From Vibrio hippocampi (lineage in GTDB: Bacteria; Pseudomonadota; Gammaproteobacteria; Enterobacterales; Vibrionaceae), in assembly GCF_921292975.1 (NCBI RefSeq), contig NZ_CAKLCM010000002.1:1860001-1924000 (forward strand): 64,000 bases of DNA. Direction: 5' to 3'. Positions 19,747 through 29,668 of the stretch are shown in pieces; within the stretch, counting starts at the first letter, position 1, and each line of letters begins with the position of its first letter. The translations under genes and the position numbers were made by a program. The notes under the pieces were generated by a model that was given only the letters and a program-made list of their open reading frames with translations, did no database searches and was not told where the DNA came from.

Positions 19747-20549
19747 GAAATGATGTCCACTTAGGACACAAGGCCAGAAAACGTTTTGGTCAGAACTTTC
19801 TAAACGACCCTTATATCATTGACGGTATCGTATCTTCGATTAACCCAAGACCGGGGCAAAATCTGGTTGAGATCGGTCCGGGTCTGGGCGCGATCACTGA
19901 ACCTGTTGGTAAAGAAGTCGACAAATTTACCGTGATTGAACTCGATAGAGATCTTGCGGAGCGCCTGCGCACTCACCCAGATCTAGCGGATAAGCTCACG
20001 ATTCATGAAGGTGATGCGATGCGCTTTGACTTCACCCAACTGGTGAAGCCAAACAACAAATTGCGTATTTTTGGTAACCTGCCTTATAACATCTCGACGC
20101 CATTGATGTTCCACCTGTTTGAATTCCATAAAGATATTCAAGACATGCACTTTATGTTGCAAAAAGAGGTGGTTAATCGACTGGCTGCGGGTCCTGGTAG
20201 CAAAGCGTATGGTCGCCTGACGGTTATGGCTCAGTACTATTGCAAAGTGGTACCTGTACTTGAAGTGCCTCCAACGGCATTTGTGCCGCCACCAAAAGTG
20301 GATTCTGCGGTAGTAAGACTGGTTCCTTATGAAACCCTACCTCACCCAGCAACGAGTCTAAATTGGTTAGAGCGAGTTTGCCGAGAAGGTTTTAACCAAC
20401 GCAGAAAAACGGTTCGTAACTGTTACAAATCGCTGATGTCGACGGAAGAACTTGAGGCGTTAGGCGTTAACCCGGGCATGCGCCCTGAGAACCTAACTCT
20501 GCAACAATTTGTTGCTATGGCCAACTGGCTAGACGCAAACCATAAATAA
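19743..20549 (+). CDS. rsmA: 16S rRNA dimethyladenosine transferase
   Basis: This 268-residue KsgA/RsmA enzyme dimethylates two adjacent adenines near the 3' end of 16S rRNA. The SAM-binding motif [13 protein letters not shown] (near residue 41-53) and the catalytic NLPYNIS (near 113-119) are intact. The C-terminal helical rRNA-binding domain contains [12 protein letters not shown]. It is translationally coupled to pdxA by a 4-base overlap and is followed by a strong terminator. Confidence 0.98.
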   Translation: MRNDVHLGHKARKRFGQNFLNDPYIIDGIVSSINPRPGQNLVEIGPGLGAITEPVGKEVDKFTVIELDRDLAERLRTHPDLADKLTIHEGDAMRFDFTQLVKPNNKLRIFGNLPYNISTPLMFHLFEFHKDIQDMHFMLQKEVVNRLAAGPGSKAYGRLTVMAQYYCKVVPVLEVPPTAFVPPPKVDSAVVRLVPYETLPHPATSLNWLERVCREGFNQRRKTVRNCYKSLMSTEELEALGVNPGMRPENLTLQQFVAMANWLDANHK

Positions 20550-20555
20550 GATTCC

Positions 20556-20586
20556 AGCCCAAAAGCTTGCTTTTGGGCTTTTTTTT
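20556..20586 (+). terminator. Terminator after rsmA
   Basis: The 10-base perfect stem AGCCCAAAAG/CTTTTGGGCT with a CTTG loop is followed by eight T. It lies between rsmA and apaG, so apaGH probably needs read-through or its own promoter. Confidence 0.92.
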
Positions 20587-20677
20587 ATGCCAAATTACCA
20601 CTAAACATTTCCAAGTGCCCATTAGTTTGGCTGTCTATAAAGGGTGTTCGCTGTTAGATAAAAGAGTGAGAATATTT

Positions 20678-21052
20678 ATGCCTCCACCATGTGTTAAGTG
20701 TCAGGTACAGACTAAATATATCGCAGAGCAATCCGATCCAAACAACAAACGCTATGTGTTTGCCTACATGATTACCATTAAGAATCTCAGTCAACAAACC
20801 GTGCAACTCAAATCGCGACGCTGGTTGATTACCGATGCTAACGGCAAACAGATCAGTGTTGAAGGTGACGGCGTGGTCGGCGAACAGCCCATCATAGAGA
20901 AATGTGACGAGTACACTTACAATAGTGGGACAGCCATAGAAACACCGGTCGGTGTTATGCAGGGTCATTACGTCATGGTCAACGCTCAAGGTGAAGAGTT
21001 TATCGCTGATATTCCCCCTTTCCGTCTCGCTATCCCCAATATTCTCAATTAA
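20678..21052 (+). CDS. apaG: ApaG/Co2+ and Mg2+ efflux-associated protein ApaG
   Basis: The 124-residue product fits the family length of about 125. It begins [19 protein letters not shown] and contains [12 protein letters not shown] and [12 protein letters not shown], typical of the ApaG immunoglobulin-like fold. Its precise function is unsettled; it is genetically tied to apaH. The long upstream frame that starts inside the rsmA terminator has no family similarity, so I set the start at ATG 20678, with a weak GTGAG upstream. The stop is 14 bases before apaH. Confidence 0.94.
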   Translation: MPPPCVKCQVQTKYIAEQSDPNNKRYVFAYMITIKNLSQQTVQLKSRRWLITDANGKQISVEGDGVVGEQPIIEKCDEYTYNSGTAIETPVGVMQGHYVMVNAQGEEFIADIPPFRLAIPNILN

Positions 21053-21066
21053 ATCCAAGGACTACA

Positions 21067-21876
21067 GTGGCAAATTACATTATAGGTGATATCCAAGGCT
21101 GCTTGGATGAGTTACAACTATTACTCTCAACAGCACAATTTGACGCAAAACAAGACACGCTTTGGTTTGCTGGGGATCTGGTGGCTCGAGGTCCCAAGTC
21201 ACTTGAAACATTAAGGTTTATTAAATCTCTCGGCTTATCAGCTAGAGTCTGTCTCGGTAATCATGACCTGCACTTAATCGCCGTCTCTTTAGGGCTACAT
21301 AAGGCAAAAGCCAAGGACAAAACTCAGCCAATACTTGATGCCGATGACCGTGAAGAGCTGCTTTATTGGCTTCGCCAACAACCTCTATTGCTAGAACATG
21401 ATGAGTTTGTGGTTTGTCACGCGGGGATCTCCCCACAATGGTCACTGGATCAAGCGCGTGAATTCGCGAATCAAATTCAGACTCAATTGCAGGGCGAACA
21501 CTGGCAACAATTGATCACCCAAATGTATAGCAATCAACCCGACTATTGGCACCCTAAACTCAGCGGTATTGAATTATGGCGCTATACCATTAATGCCTAT
21601 ACTCGAATGCGCTTTTGTCACACTGACGGTCATTTGGATATGGCGTGCAAACTTCCTCCAGAAGAAGTCGAACCAACGAGCCTAATACCGTGGTTTAAAC
21701 ATCCTCAGCGGCAAACTCTGGGTAAAACCGTCCTGTTTGGGCACTGGGCTGCGTTAGGTGGCTACGTCAGTGATGAATTTATCGGCTTAGACACGGGTTG
21801 CGTCTGGGGCGGTGAACTGACTATGATTCGTTGGGAAGATAAAAAGCTATTTGCTCAGCCCGCCATCAAAAACTAG
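21067..21876 (+). CDS. apaH: Symmetrical bis(5'-nucleosyl)-tetraphosphatase
   Basis: This 269-residue metallophosphoesterase hydrolyses Ap4A to two ADP and also removes Np4 RNA caps. The metal-binding motifs GDIQGCLDEL (residues 7-16), GDLVARGP and GNHDLHL are intact. Translation starts at GTG (21067-21069), preceded by AAGGA. It ends the surA-apaH gene row; a hexanucleotide repeat starts 5 bases after the stop codon. Confidence 0.97.
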   Translation: MANYIIGDIQGCLDELQLLLSTAQFDAKQDTLWFAGDLVARGPKSLETLRFIKSLGLSARVCLGNHDLHLIAVSLGLHKAKAKDKTQPILDADDREELLYWLRQQPLLLEHDEFVVCHAGISPQWSLDQAREFANQIQTQLQGEHWQQLITQMYSNQPDYWHPKLSGIELWRYTINAYTRMRFCHTDGHLDMACKLPPEEVEPTSLIPWFKHPQRQTLGKTVLFGHWAALGGYVSDEFIGLDTGCVWGGELTMIRWEDKKLFAQPAIKN

Positions 21877-21881
21877 CCTTA

Positions 21882-21935
21882 GATAAAGATAAAGATAAAG
21901 ATAAAGATAAAGATAAAGATAAAGATAAAGATAAA
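21882..21935. repeat. Hexanucleotide repeat, nine GATAAA copies
   Basis: Nine perfect copies of GATAAA run from 21882 to 21935, directly after apaH. A TAGCTAAAGATAAAA variant follows. The length is likely to vary between strains by polymerase slippage. Confidence 0.97.
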
Positions 21936-21953
21936 TAGCTAAAGATAAAATTA

Positions 21954-21985
21954 ACGGCAGAGCTATGAATATCACAGCCTGCCGC
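21954..21985 (-). terminator. Possible terminator of folA
   Basis: A 6-7 base GC-rich stem (ACGGCAG with CTGCCGC) lies 26 bases downstream of the folA stop. On the minus strand it is followed by TTAATTTTATCTTT. The stem is short with a long loop, so this is tentative. Confidence 0.35.
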
Positions 21986-22010
21986 TCTATCTTGCATCAT
22001 CTCGATTGGA

Positions 22011-22493
22011 TTAGCTTTTTTCTAACACCACAAAACGCATGTTGTAGGCATTCTTTTCATCCGCAGTAAAGTCTTGCTCAAAAACGGGTTGCCACTCATC
22101 GTCCCATGCTGGGAATTGCGTATCGCCGTCGACGGCGGCATCAATAAAGGTAAGATAAAGTTTATTGGCTAGAGGTAAACAGTGTGCGTAAAAGCTCCCT
22201 CCACCGATTATCATCACTTCTTCCACCTCTTTAACCCTCTGCAACGCTTGCTCAATTGAGGTGCAGGTTTCAACACCCTCAATGGTTAATTCTGGGTTTC
22301 GGGAAACAACAATGTTACGTCGTCCCGGCAATGGACGACCAATCGACTCATAAGTCTTACGTCCCATCACCACCGGTTTCCCCAAAGTGCATTGCTTAAA
22401 CCAAGCGAAATCAGCGGGTAAGTGCCAAGGCATTTGGTTGTCTTTTCCGATAACGCGATCATCGGCCATGGCGGCTATCATACTGATAATCAT
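22011..22493 (-). CDS. folA: Dihydrofolate reductase
   Basis: This 160-residue NADPH-dependent enzyme supplies tetrahydrofolate and is the trimethoprim target. Signature residues are MIAAMADDRVIGKDNQMPWHLPAD at the N-terminus with the catalytic Asp in PADFAWFK, MGRKTYESIGRPLPGR near 42-57, and the IIGGGSFYAHCLP loop near 94. AAAGGAAA precedes the ATG at a good distance. It is convergent with apaH. Confidence 0.98.
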   Translation of the reverse strand: MIISMIAAMADDRVIGKDNQMPWHLPADFAWFKQCTLGKPVVMGRKTYESIGRPLPGRRNIVVSRNPELTIEGVETCTSIEQALQRVKEVEEVMIIGGGSFYAHCLPLANKLYLTFIDAAVDGDTQFPAWDDEWQPVFEQDFTADEKNAYNMRFVVLEKS

Positions 22494-22509
22494 TAAACTA
22501 TTTCCTTTA

Positions 22510-22989
22510 CTAAACGATGGGCTTGCGGCGGTAGAATAACAGCCCTGGCATCGCTAATCCAATCGCAAGACCCGCAATAATAAACATCGCTTTGAGGAAG
22601 TTTTCGATCAGGGTCGCCAATAATTCTGGTGTGTAACCAAGATGGTTTAACTCAACCATAGCAATCATCGCCTTAAACGCAAAAACGCCCGGAACCATCG
22701 GAATGAGGGCAGCCACCGTGTACACTTTCGGGTGCGCCAAAAAGCGATGTGACCAGTGAATACCGATCATACTCACCAAGGTTGCAGCAACAAAGGTCGC
22801 CCACTCTATCGGCATCCCAAAGTTCATCATCAAAAAGCGACTACCATGCCCGATTGCGCCGCCAATCGCACAATAGATCAGCGCTTTTTGCGGTACATTG
22901 AACACTAAAGCAAAGCCAATCGCCGGTACAGAGGCCAGTAGCATGTCATTTATCAAAGCAATGAGAAGATCGACGCCAATCGGTAACAT
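22510..22989 (-). CDS. yjjB: ThrE-type exporter small subunit (YjjB-like)
   Basis: This 159-residue membrane protein has four to five hydrophobic segments and the family motif VFNVPQKALIYCAIGGAIGHGSR near residues 26-48, typical of DUF3815. It matches E. coli YjjB in length (157). YjjB and YjjP together form one split threonine/serine-exporter-like carrier; in E. coli the pair is linked to succinate export. The ATG at 22989 overlaps the yjjP stop (TAATG), so the two are translationally coupled. An in-frame GTG at 23001 is a less likely start. Confidence 0.85.
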   Translation of the reverse strand: MLPIGVDLLIALINDMLLASVPAIGFALVFNVPQKALIYCAIGGAIGHGSRFLMMNFGMPIEWATFVAATLVSMIGIHWSHRFLAHPKVYTVAALIPMVPGVFAFKAMIAMVELNHLGYTPELLATLIENFLKAMFIIAGLAIGLAMPGLLFYRRKPIV

Positions 22990-23756
22990 TATATTATCCA
23001 CCCAAACACATTAGTGACATTCATCGCAGCGACAATCCCTAAACAGGTCGCTAGTGTGAGTAAACTCGCCATAACAAAACGAGCAACGCCCATGTGAATA
23101 TAGCCTTTGACCATGTCCGCAACGGAGTTAATCAGAGGAAAACCGGGTACCAACATCAGGACGGAAGAGGCCATAACAAGCTGTGGCTGAGCGCCAATCT
23201 GATAAATGACCGCTTGAGCAGAAACCAAAGTGGTGGTGAATGCAGTAACCGCAAAGTTTAGCAGGGGATTGAAGTGCCGATGACCTAGCTCTTGGCGAAC
23301 CAGCATACCCGCCGATGATGCAAGAAATGTCATCATGAAAACACCAGCATCGCCACCCGCTAATCGACTAAAACAGGCACATGACAACCCAATCATCACC
23401 AAAACCAACCAGCGGTTATATCGCTCAGGACTGATTGCATCCATCTTTTTTTGCGCCATGCGGTAATCGAGAATGCCTTTCTCCATCATGATGCAAATTC
23501 GCTGAACCTGTGTCACTGCACGCATGTTCAACCCTTTATCAGGGCATTTTCTCGCCGTCGTAATACAGTGTTCTTTATAGAGTGTCGTCACCACAATCGA
23601 GTTGGCCGTGAGAGAGATCTCCACCTCGTCCATACTCGCAGCCATACCGATTCGGCGTGATACATCACCCACCAATGTGCTTTCCGCACCATGAGCCAGC
23701 AACAATTGACCCGCTTGAGCGATCAAGCGAGAAACCATTCTCTGTTTAGAGTCCAT
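22989..23756 (-). CDS. yjjP: ThrE-type exporter large subunit (YjjP-like)
   Basis: The 255-residue protein has an N-terminal cytosolic DUF1212 half (QAGQLLLAHGAESTLV near residues 10-25, where ThrE relatives carry a conserved Gly/Ala/Glu set) and a hydrophobic C-terminal half. Its length equals E. coli YjjP (256). I prefer the ATG at 23756 because AAGGAT lies 11 bases before it and it lines up with the YjjP N-terminus. The ATG at 23768 directly abuts that AAGG. The substrate is unknown; threonine, serine or succinate are possibilities drawn from relatives. Confidence 0.85.
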   Translation of the reverse strand: MDSKQRMVSRLIAQAGQLLLAHGAESTLVGDVSRRIGMAASMDEVEISLTANSIVVTTLYKEHCITTARKCPDKGLNMRAVTQVQRICIMMEKGILDYRMAQKKMDAISPERYNRWLVLVMIGLSCACFSRLAGGDAGVFMMTFLASSAGMLVRQELGHRHFNPLLNFAVTAFTTTLVSAQAVIYQIGAQPQLVMASSVLMLVPGFPLINSVADMVKGYIHMGVARFVMASLLTLATCLGIVAAMNVTNVFGWII

Positions 23757-23828
23757 TCCCAGTTTCATCCTTATAAAGATAAGTGGTTATTTTAAAGCCT
23801 GTGACTGATAAATGTCATCCACTTATCT

Positions 23829-23888
23829 CGATAAGATTCTCTTTCGATAAGATAGCTTCTCGATAAAGCGGCTTCTCGATAGAATGGT
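23829..23888. repeat. 16-bp tandem repeat, about 3.6 copies
   Basis: CGATA recurs exactly every 16 bases at 23829, 23845, 23861 and 23877, within units of the form CGATAAGATnGCTTCT. It lies between yjjP and the obgE terminator. Confidence 0.75.
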
Positions 23889-23897
23889 AAGCCATAG

Positions 23898-23936
23898 AAA
23901 AAGCCCTGAACTCATTACTCATGAATTCAGGGCTTT
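23898..23936 (-). terminator. Terminator of obgE
   Basis: The 11-base stem AAAGCCCTGAA/TTCAGGGCTTT lies 29 bases past the obgE stop. It runs into a T run on the minus strand. Confidence 0.85.
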
Positions 23937-23964
23937 AAATAGTAGTTGTTACGACTGACTATAA

Positions 23965-25143
<1,179 letters not shown>

Positions 25144-25354
25144 TTACTCCGATTACTTTTTCGCTTTTGCTAATGCGCTCTTTTTCAATCGCACATCATG
25201 CTTAATCAGTTATCACTACATATTAGCAGATGACAGAGACGATTCCCCAGTAAGGATGACTCTCCTAAACTCTAGGCCATTGTCTCTATCGACTGCCATT
25301 CACTTCCTACCTAACCTACTGAGTAAACGAGTTAAAAGTGAACTTCCCATAAAT

Positions 25355-25383
25355 AAAAAACCCTGCCGATTCGGCAGGGCTTT
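25355..25383 (-). terminator. Terminator of rplU-rpmA
   Basis: The perfect 9-base stem CCCTGCCGA/TCGGCAGGG lies 36 bases past the rpmA stop. Six T follow on the minus strand; a shorter T run on the other side makes it partly bidirectional. Confidence 0.9.
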
Positions 25384-25418
25384 TGAATTCAGCTTAAAAG
25401 CTATTGAATAATTTAAAA

Positions 25419-25676
25419 TTACTCAGATTCGATGCTTACAAACTTACGGTTCTTAGGACCTTTAACCTCGAACTTCACTTTACCTTCAGTAAGAGCGAAT
25501 AGAGTGTGGTCTTTACCGATACCTACGTTTGTACCAGCGTGGAACTTAGTACCACGTTGACGCACGATGATGTTACCTGCAAGAACAGACTCACCACCGA
25601 AGCGCTTAACACCTAGGCGTTTGCTTTCTGAATCGCGGCCGTTACGAGTAGAACCACCAGCTTTTTTGTGTGCCAT
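25419..25676 (-). CDS. rpmA: 50S ribosomal protein L27
   Basis: This 85-residue protein starts [20 protein letters not shown], the invariant L27 N-terminus that reaches the peptidyl-transferase centre, and contains [20 protein letters not shown]. No N-terminal cleavage extension is present, unlike Firmicutes. GGAG precedes the ATG. It is 21 bases downstream of rplU in one operon. Confidence 0.99.
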   Translation of the reverse strand: MAHKKAGGSTRNGRDSESKRLGVKRFGGESVLAGNIIVRQRGTKFHAGTNVGIGKDHTLFALTEGKVKFEVKGPKNRKFVSIESE

Positions 25677-25697
25677 TGTTAAACTCTCCTAATCGAA

Positions 25698-26009
25698 TTA
25701 AGCGTTGATGCCAGTGATTTTCACTTCCGTGAACCACTGACGGTGACCTTGTTGCTTACGAGAGTGCTTACGACGACGGAACTTAACGATTTTAACTTTA
25801 TCGCCACGACCGTGCTGTACTACCTCAGCAACCACTTTGCCGCCCTCTACAAGAGGAGCGCCAACTTGAATGTCTTCACCGTTAGCAACAAGTAGAACTT
25901 TATCAAATTCAACAGTTGCACCAGTTTCAACGTCTAATTTCTCTAAACGAAGAGTTTGACCTTCGCTTACACGGTGTTGTTTACCACCAGATTGGAAAAC
26001 AGCGTACAT
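25698..26009 (-). CDS. rplU: 50S ribosomal protein L21
   Basis: This 103-residue protein starts [14 protein letters not shown] and ends with the [14 protein letters not shown] basic segment that binds 23S rRNA. It is the first gene of the rplU-rpmA operon, with a good promoter 87 bases upstream. It is divergent from ispB. Confidence 0.99.
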   Translation of the reverse strand: MYAVFQSGGKQHRVSEGQTLRLEKLDVETGATVEFDKVLLVANGEDIQVGAPLVEGGKVVAEVVQHGRGDKVKIVKFRRRKHSRKQQGHRQWFTEVKITGINA

Positions 26010-26095
26010 ATTTTACTCCGCTTTTTCCGCACAGCCTTTTGATTGTTATATGAACAAATTGGGTGTGCGCTAAACTAATCATCAATAGGGCGCAG

Positions 26096-26124
26096 ATTCT
26101 ACGTGAATGACTGACCTATGACAA
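26096..26124 (-). promoter_or_regulatory. Strong promoter of rplU-rpmA
   Basis: On the minus strand TTGTCA (26124-26119) and TAGAAT (26101-26096) are separated by exactly 17 bases and each matches consensus in five of six positions. The sequence after the -10 element is CTGCGCCC. A GC-rich discriminator of this kind is typical of promoters under stringent control. Confidence 0.8.
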
Positions 26125-26281
26125 GCTATATTTTAAAAAATTTGGCGAATAAGTCATCGCCAATGAAAAGTGTGCCAATCATGCCCTTTAACCGTGTATT
26201 AATCAACGGTTTTTAGTGTATCATTCATGATTATTATTCTATGACTAAGCCTTATAGGCTCTGAGCTCAACTGGGTACGTA

Positions 26282-27253
26282 ATGGATTTTAAAGCTATCC
26301 AAGCACTCACTGCTGCCGATATGGCAAAAGTGAACGAAACAATACAAGCACAACTCACCTCTGATGTTAGCCTGATAAACCAACTCGGTTTTTATATTGT
26401 CAGCAGCGGCGGTAAACGTCTTCGACCACTATTAGCCATCCTTTCGTCGAAAGCTCTTGGTTATCAAGGTAACGATCATACAACGGCCGCGGCGTTTATC
26501 GAATTTATCCATACCGCAACATTGCTGCATGATGACGTGGTTGATGAATCGGATATGCGAAGAGGCAAAGCGACCGCCAACGCGGCATTTGGTAATGCCG
26601 CGAGCGTACTGGTTGGGGATTATATTTATACCCGTTCATTTCAAATGATGACAAGCTTAGGCTCACTGCGCATTCTTGAATTAATGAGTGATGCGGTAAA
26701 TGTGATCGCAGAGGGTGAAGTACAGCAGCTCATGAACTGTAATAACCCCGATACCAGCGAAGAAAATTACCTACAGGTTATCTACTCAAAAACCGCACGT
26801 CTGTTTGAAGCAGCGACTCAAGTCGGCGCGATACTCAACGACGCGCCTCAAGAGATAGAAACCGCACTGCAAGATTACGGACGCTATTTGGGCACCGCTT
26901 TCCAGCTTATTGATGATGTGATGGATTACACCTCTAGCGGAGAAGATATGGGTAAGAACGTCGGCGATGACCTGGCGGAAGGCAAGCCCACCTTACCTCT
27001 TATTCACGCGATGCAGCATGGCAATGCGCAAGAAACGGCGATGATCCGAGAAGCGATTGAAAAGGGCGATGGTTTACAGCACTTGGACGCCATTATGGAA
27101 ACCATGCAACGCGTAGGCTCATTGACTTATACCGAACAAAAAGCGATGCAAGAAGCCGACAAAGCGGTCGCTTGCCTTGATTGCCTTGCTGAAAGCGAAT
27201 ATAAGCAAGCCCTAATTGCTTTAGCTTATATGGCAGTTCAGCGTTCGGCGTAA
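26282..27253 (+). CDS. ispB: Octaprenyl diphosphate synthase
   Basis: This 323-residue trans-prenyltransferase makes the ubiquinone/menaquinone side chain. The first aspartate-rich motif is LLHDDVVDESDMRRG (near residues 81-95) and the second LIDDVMDYTSS (near 208-218); GGKRLRP near 43 binds the pyrophosphate. The divergent position next to rplU is the E. coli order. The ribosome-binding site before the ATG is weak. A 7-base CGTGTGT/ACACACG inverted repeat follows the stop but lacks a T run. Confidence 0.96.
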   Translation: MDFKAIQALTAADMAKVNETIQAQLTSDVSLINQLGFYIVSSGGKRLRPLLAILSSKALGYQGNDHTTAAAFIEFIHTATLLHDDVVDESDMRRGKATANAAFGNAASVLVGDYIYTRSFQMMTSLGSLRILELMSDAVNVIAEGEVQQLMNCNNPDTSEENYLQVIYSKTARLFEAATQVGAILNDAPQEIETALQDYGRYLGTAFQLIDDVMDYTSSGEDMGKNVGDDLAEGKPTLPLIHAMQHGNAQETAMIREAIEKGDGLQHLDAIMETMQRVGSLTYTEQKAMQEADKAVACLDCLAESEYKQALIALAYMAVQRSA

Positions 27254-27319
27254 TACAAAATGACGTGTGTTGAACGCTCTACCGTCCGACACACGCCATC
27301 AATTTCCTATCATTTTCGA

Positions 27320-27511
27320 CTAGTAGTATTGGTCACAGCCATTGTGAAGTTGTAGATCCTCTTCGACCTCTTCAACCGACAAAGCCCACTGCATATCTGA
27401 GCCTAATGGCTCGACCAATACCGACTGAGACACGCTATCTATCACCAAGACTTTGCCCACTCCGTGTTGTGATTCGACCCACATACCTTTCTCTACATCT
27501 TTCATTTCCAT
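27320..27511 (-). CDS. Small conserved-looking hypothetical protein (63 residues)
   Basis: I do not recognise this family. I set the start at ATG 27511 (MEMKDVEKGMWV), preceded by GAAGG with good spacing. The longer frame up to 27649 is made of the 18-bp repeat region and has no ribosome-binding site. The product is acidic, with no signal peptide or membrane helix. Its first half (GMWVESQHGVGKVLVI) reads like a short beta-barrel of SH3/KOW type; this is a weak resemblance. It sits alone between ispB and the mdh terminator, with AGTTCACAAAA-flanked repeats upstream. Confidence 0.6.
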   Translation of the reverse strand: MEMKDVEKGMWVESQHGVGKVLVIDSVSQSVLVEPLGSDMQWALSVEEVEEDLQLHNGCDQYY

Positions 27512-27586
27512 AGTGACTACCTTCACCAGAGTAACTCGTAGACTAATTGCTACGCTTTCACTCTGTTTATAGTTCACAAAATAACA

Positions 27587-27640
27587 ATCGATCAATAAAC
27601 AGCCATCGATCAATAAACAACCGTCGGACAATAAATAACC
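27587..27640. repeat. 18-bp tandem repeat, three copies, flanked by 11-bp direct repeats
   Basis: ATCGATCAATAAACAGCC (27587-27604), ATCGATCAATAAACAACC (27605-27622) and GTCGGACAATAAATAACC (27623-27640) are head to tail. AGTTCACAAAA occurs on both sides (27571-27581 and 27643-27653). Confidence 0.9.
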
Positions 27641-27664
27641 AAAGTTCACAAAAGACGGCAGATC

Positions 27665-27693
27665 AAAAAAGCCGACCTAAGTAAGGTCGGCTT
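27665..27693 (-). terminator. Terminator of mdh
   Basis: The 9-base stem AAGCCGACC/GGTCGGCTT lies 24 bases past the mdh stop, followed by six T on the minus strand. Confidence 0.9.
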
Positions 27694-27716
27694 AACAACG
27701 TGAGTCAATTTAAAAT

Positions 27717-28652
27717 TTACTTGGCAAACTCAACGCCGATTTCGATATCTTTATTCAGCGTTTCCAACATACTGTCTAGGTTCGCTTTTTCAAAATCACT
27801 TAAAGCTCCGTATGGCAGCACCGCTTCGACACCCTCTTTGCTTAACTTAACTGGTTGAGCAAAGAATGGGGCATGTTCACCCGCACCTTCGACATAAGCG
27901 CACTCAATCACACTTTCTTGACCTTGTAAGCCTTTCACAAGCGCTAGACCAAAACGGCATGCCGCTTGACCCATTGAAAGTGTCGCAGAACCGCCGCCCG
28001 CTTTCGCTTCAACGACTTCTGTGCCCGCATTTTGGATACGCTTAGTTAGAGCCGCCACTTCTTCTTGTGTAAAGTCAACACCCTCAACCTGTGAGAGTAA
28101 AGGAAGAATAGTGACGCCTGAGTGTCCACCAATCACGGGAACACGAACCTCACCCGGATCTTTCTGCTTCAGTTCGGCAACAAATGTTTCCGAGCGAATC
28201 ACATCAAGGGTTGTCACACCAAACAACTTACGCTTGTCATAAACGCCCGCTTTTTTGAGTACTTCCGCAGCGATCGGCACGGTGGTATTCACTGGATTAG
28301 TAATAATGCCAATACAGGCTTTTGGACAAACGGTGGCAACTTTCTCAGTCAGCGATTTAACAATACCCGCATTCACGTTAAATAGATCAGAGCGATCCAT
28401 ACCGGGTTTACGCGCGACGCCAGCAGAAATTAAAACGACATCTGCCCCTTCAAGCGCAGGAGTCGGATCTTCACCAGCAAAACCTTTAATGGCGACTGGT
28501 GTTGGGATATGGCTCAGATCCGCTGCAACCCCTGGTGTCACCGGAGCAATATCATATAAAGATAAATCTGAACCCGCTGGAAGGCGGTTTTTAAGCAATA
28601 AGGCTAGGGCTTGACCGATGCCACCTGCGGCACCAAGAACTGCTACTTTCAT
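27717..28652 (-). CDS. mdh: Malate dehydrogenase
   Basis: This 311-residue NAD-dependent enzyme of the TCA cycle has the dinucleotide motif [21 protein letters not shown] at its start. It also has substrate arginines in [13 protein letters not shown] near 79-91 and the catalytic histidine in [12 protein letters not shown] near residue 177. Length and sequence fit the short gammaproteobacterial Mdh. It is divergent from argR, a conserved Vibrio and E. coli neighbour. Confidence 0.99.
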   Translation of the reverse strand: MKVAVLGAAGGIGQALALLLKNRLPAGSDLSLYDIAPVTPGVAADLSHIPTPVAIKGFAGEDPTPALEGADVVLISAGVARKPGMDRSDLFNVNAGIVKSLTEKVATVCPKACIGIITNPVNTTVPIAAEVLKKAGVYDKRKLFGVTTLDVIRSETFVAELKQKDPGEVRVPVIGGHSGVTILPLLSQVEGVDFTQEEVAALTKRIQNAGTEVVEAKAGGGSATLSMGQAACRFGLALVKGLQGQESVIECAYVEGAGEHAPFFAQPVKLSKEGVEAVLPYGALSDFEKANLDSMLETLNKDIEIGVEFAK

Positions 28653-29138
28653 TTCGATTCTCCTTGAGATGAATTCTACTTATATTCTGACGACGGGTAT
28701 TTAATAATTTGAGTCTTCAATCGTCGCTGTTCCTATCCTTAAGTAGCTCTGGCAAAACCAACATCTTGTAGCCACTTGAGACAGACGAGGTATTTCTTCC
28801 TTAATCATAGAAAACCTATAATATCTACCTTTCGATTACAATCATTTAACATCAGTTTTGCGACCTGATACATCACATTCATCCCTTAGCGTTATACAGA
28901 ACGTAACACTTTGATTTAATTTAATCTTTCCCCTCATATTTTTTGTGGTTTACGGCGAACGTTATCTCGATTTGAAAGTGATATGTTTAGCAGAATAGTG
29001 GGATAATTTGGTCAAAAATATTGATATGTGAGACAATATCTAGATCTGCATACTCTACTAGCTAAACGATTCTCCCCTACAGTGAATCTGACATACGCTG
29101 ATGGGTAGATAAACGAAACACAATTATAAGAGGCGTTT
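28653..29138. other. mdh-argR divergent intergenic region
   Basis: About 490 AT-rich bases without a gene. It must carry the promoters of both mdh and argR. I looked for ARG boxes (TGAAT-N4-ATTCA type) and a CRP site and found no good match. No RNA gene is evident. Confidence 0.6.
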
Positions 29139-29609
29139 ATGCGCAATAATGATAAACAAGACAATTTAGTCAGAGCCTTTAAAGCTCTACTTAAAGAGGA
29201 GCGTTTTGGTTCCCAAGGAGAGATCGTTGACGCGTTGAAACTAGAAGGCTTTGAGAATATCAACCAATCTAAAGTCTCACGTATGTTAACCAAGTTTGGT
29301 GCGGTGAGAACTCGCAACGCAAAAATGGAAATGGTCTACTGCTTACCAGCCGAGTTAGGCGTACCAACCGTTTCAAGTTCACTTCGTGAATTAGTGCTGG
29401 ATATTGACCACAACGTTGCGCTTGTGGTTATCCATACCGGTCCAGGAGCGGCACAACTGATCGCACGACTACTTGACTCTTTAGGCAAGTCTGAAGGCAT
29501 ACTGGGCGTCGTAGCGGGTGACGATACGATCTTTATTACGCCGACTCTTAACATTACTACAGAGCAACTTTTCCAGTCAGTTTGCGACCTCTTTGAATGG
29601 GCAGGCTAA
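29139..29609 (+). CDS. argR: Arginine repressor ArgR
   Basis: This 156-residue regulator has an N-terminal winged helix ([20 protein letters not shown] ... [20 protein letters not shown], about residues 7-55). Its C-terminal hexamerisation and arginine-binding domain carries the [13 protein letters not shown] and GDDTIFITP signatures. With arginine it represses arginine biosynthesis genes, and its partnering in cer/dif-type resolution is known in E. coli. The length equals E. coli ArgR. Confidence 0.97.
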   Translation: MRNNDKQDNLVRAFKALLKEERFGSQGEIVDALKLEGFENINQSKVSRMLTKFGAVRTRNAKMEMVYCLPAELGVPTVSSSLRELVLDIDHNVALVVIHTGPGAAQLIARLLDSLGKSEGILGVVAGDDTIFITPTLNITTEQLFQSVCDLFEWAG

Positions 29610-29668
29610 ACAAAAAAACGATTGTTTTTTAAACGCTTAGAATAAAGTATCACGGAAAGGATTATTTC

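Noticed and set aside
21882..21935. GATAAA and TAGGTGC arrays as CRISPR or phage attachment sites
   Set aside because: Units are 6-7 bases with no spacers and no cas, integrase or tRNA gene nearby; they are simple-sequence repeats.
28653..29138. ARG boxes or a CRP site upstream of argR/mdh
   Set aside because: I looked for TGAAT-N4-ATTCA pairs and TGTGA-N6-TCACA. The best candidate, TGCGA...TCACA near 28860, has wrong spacing (9 bases).
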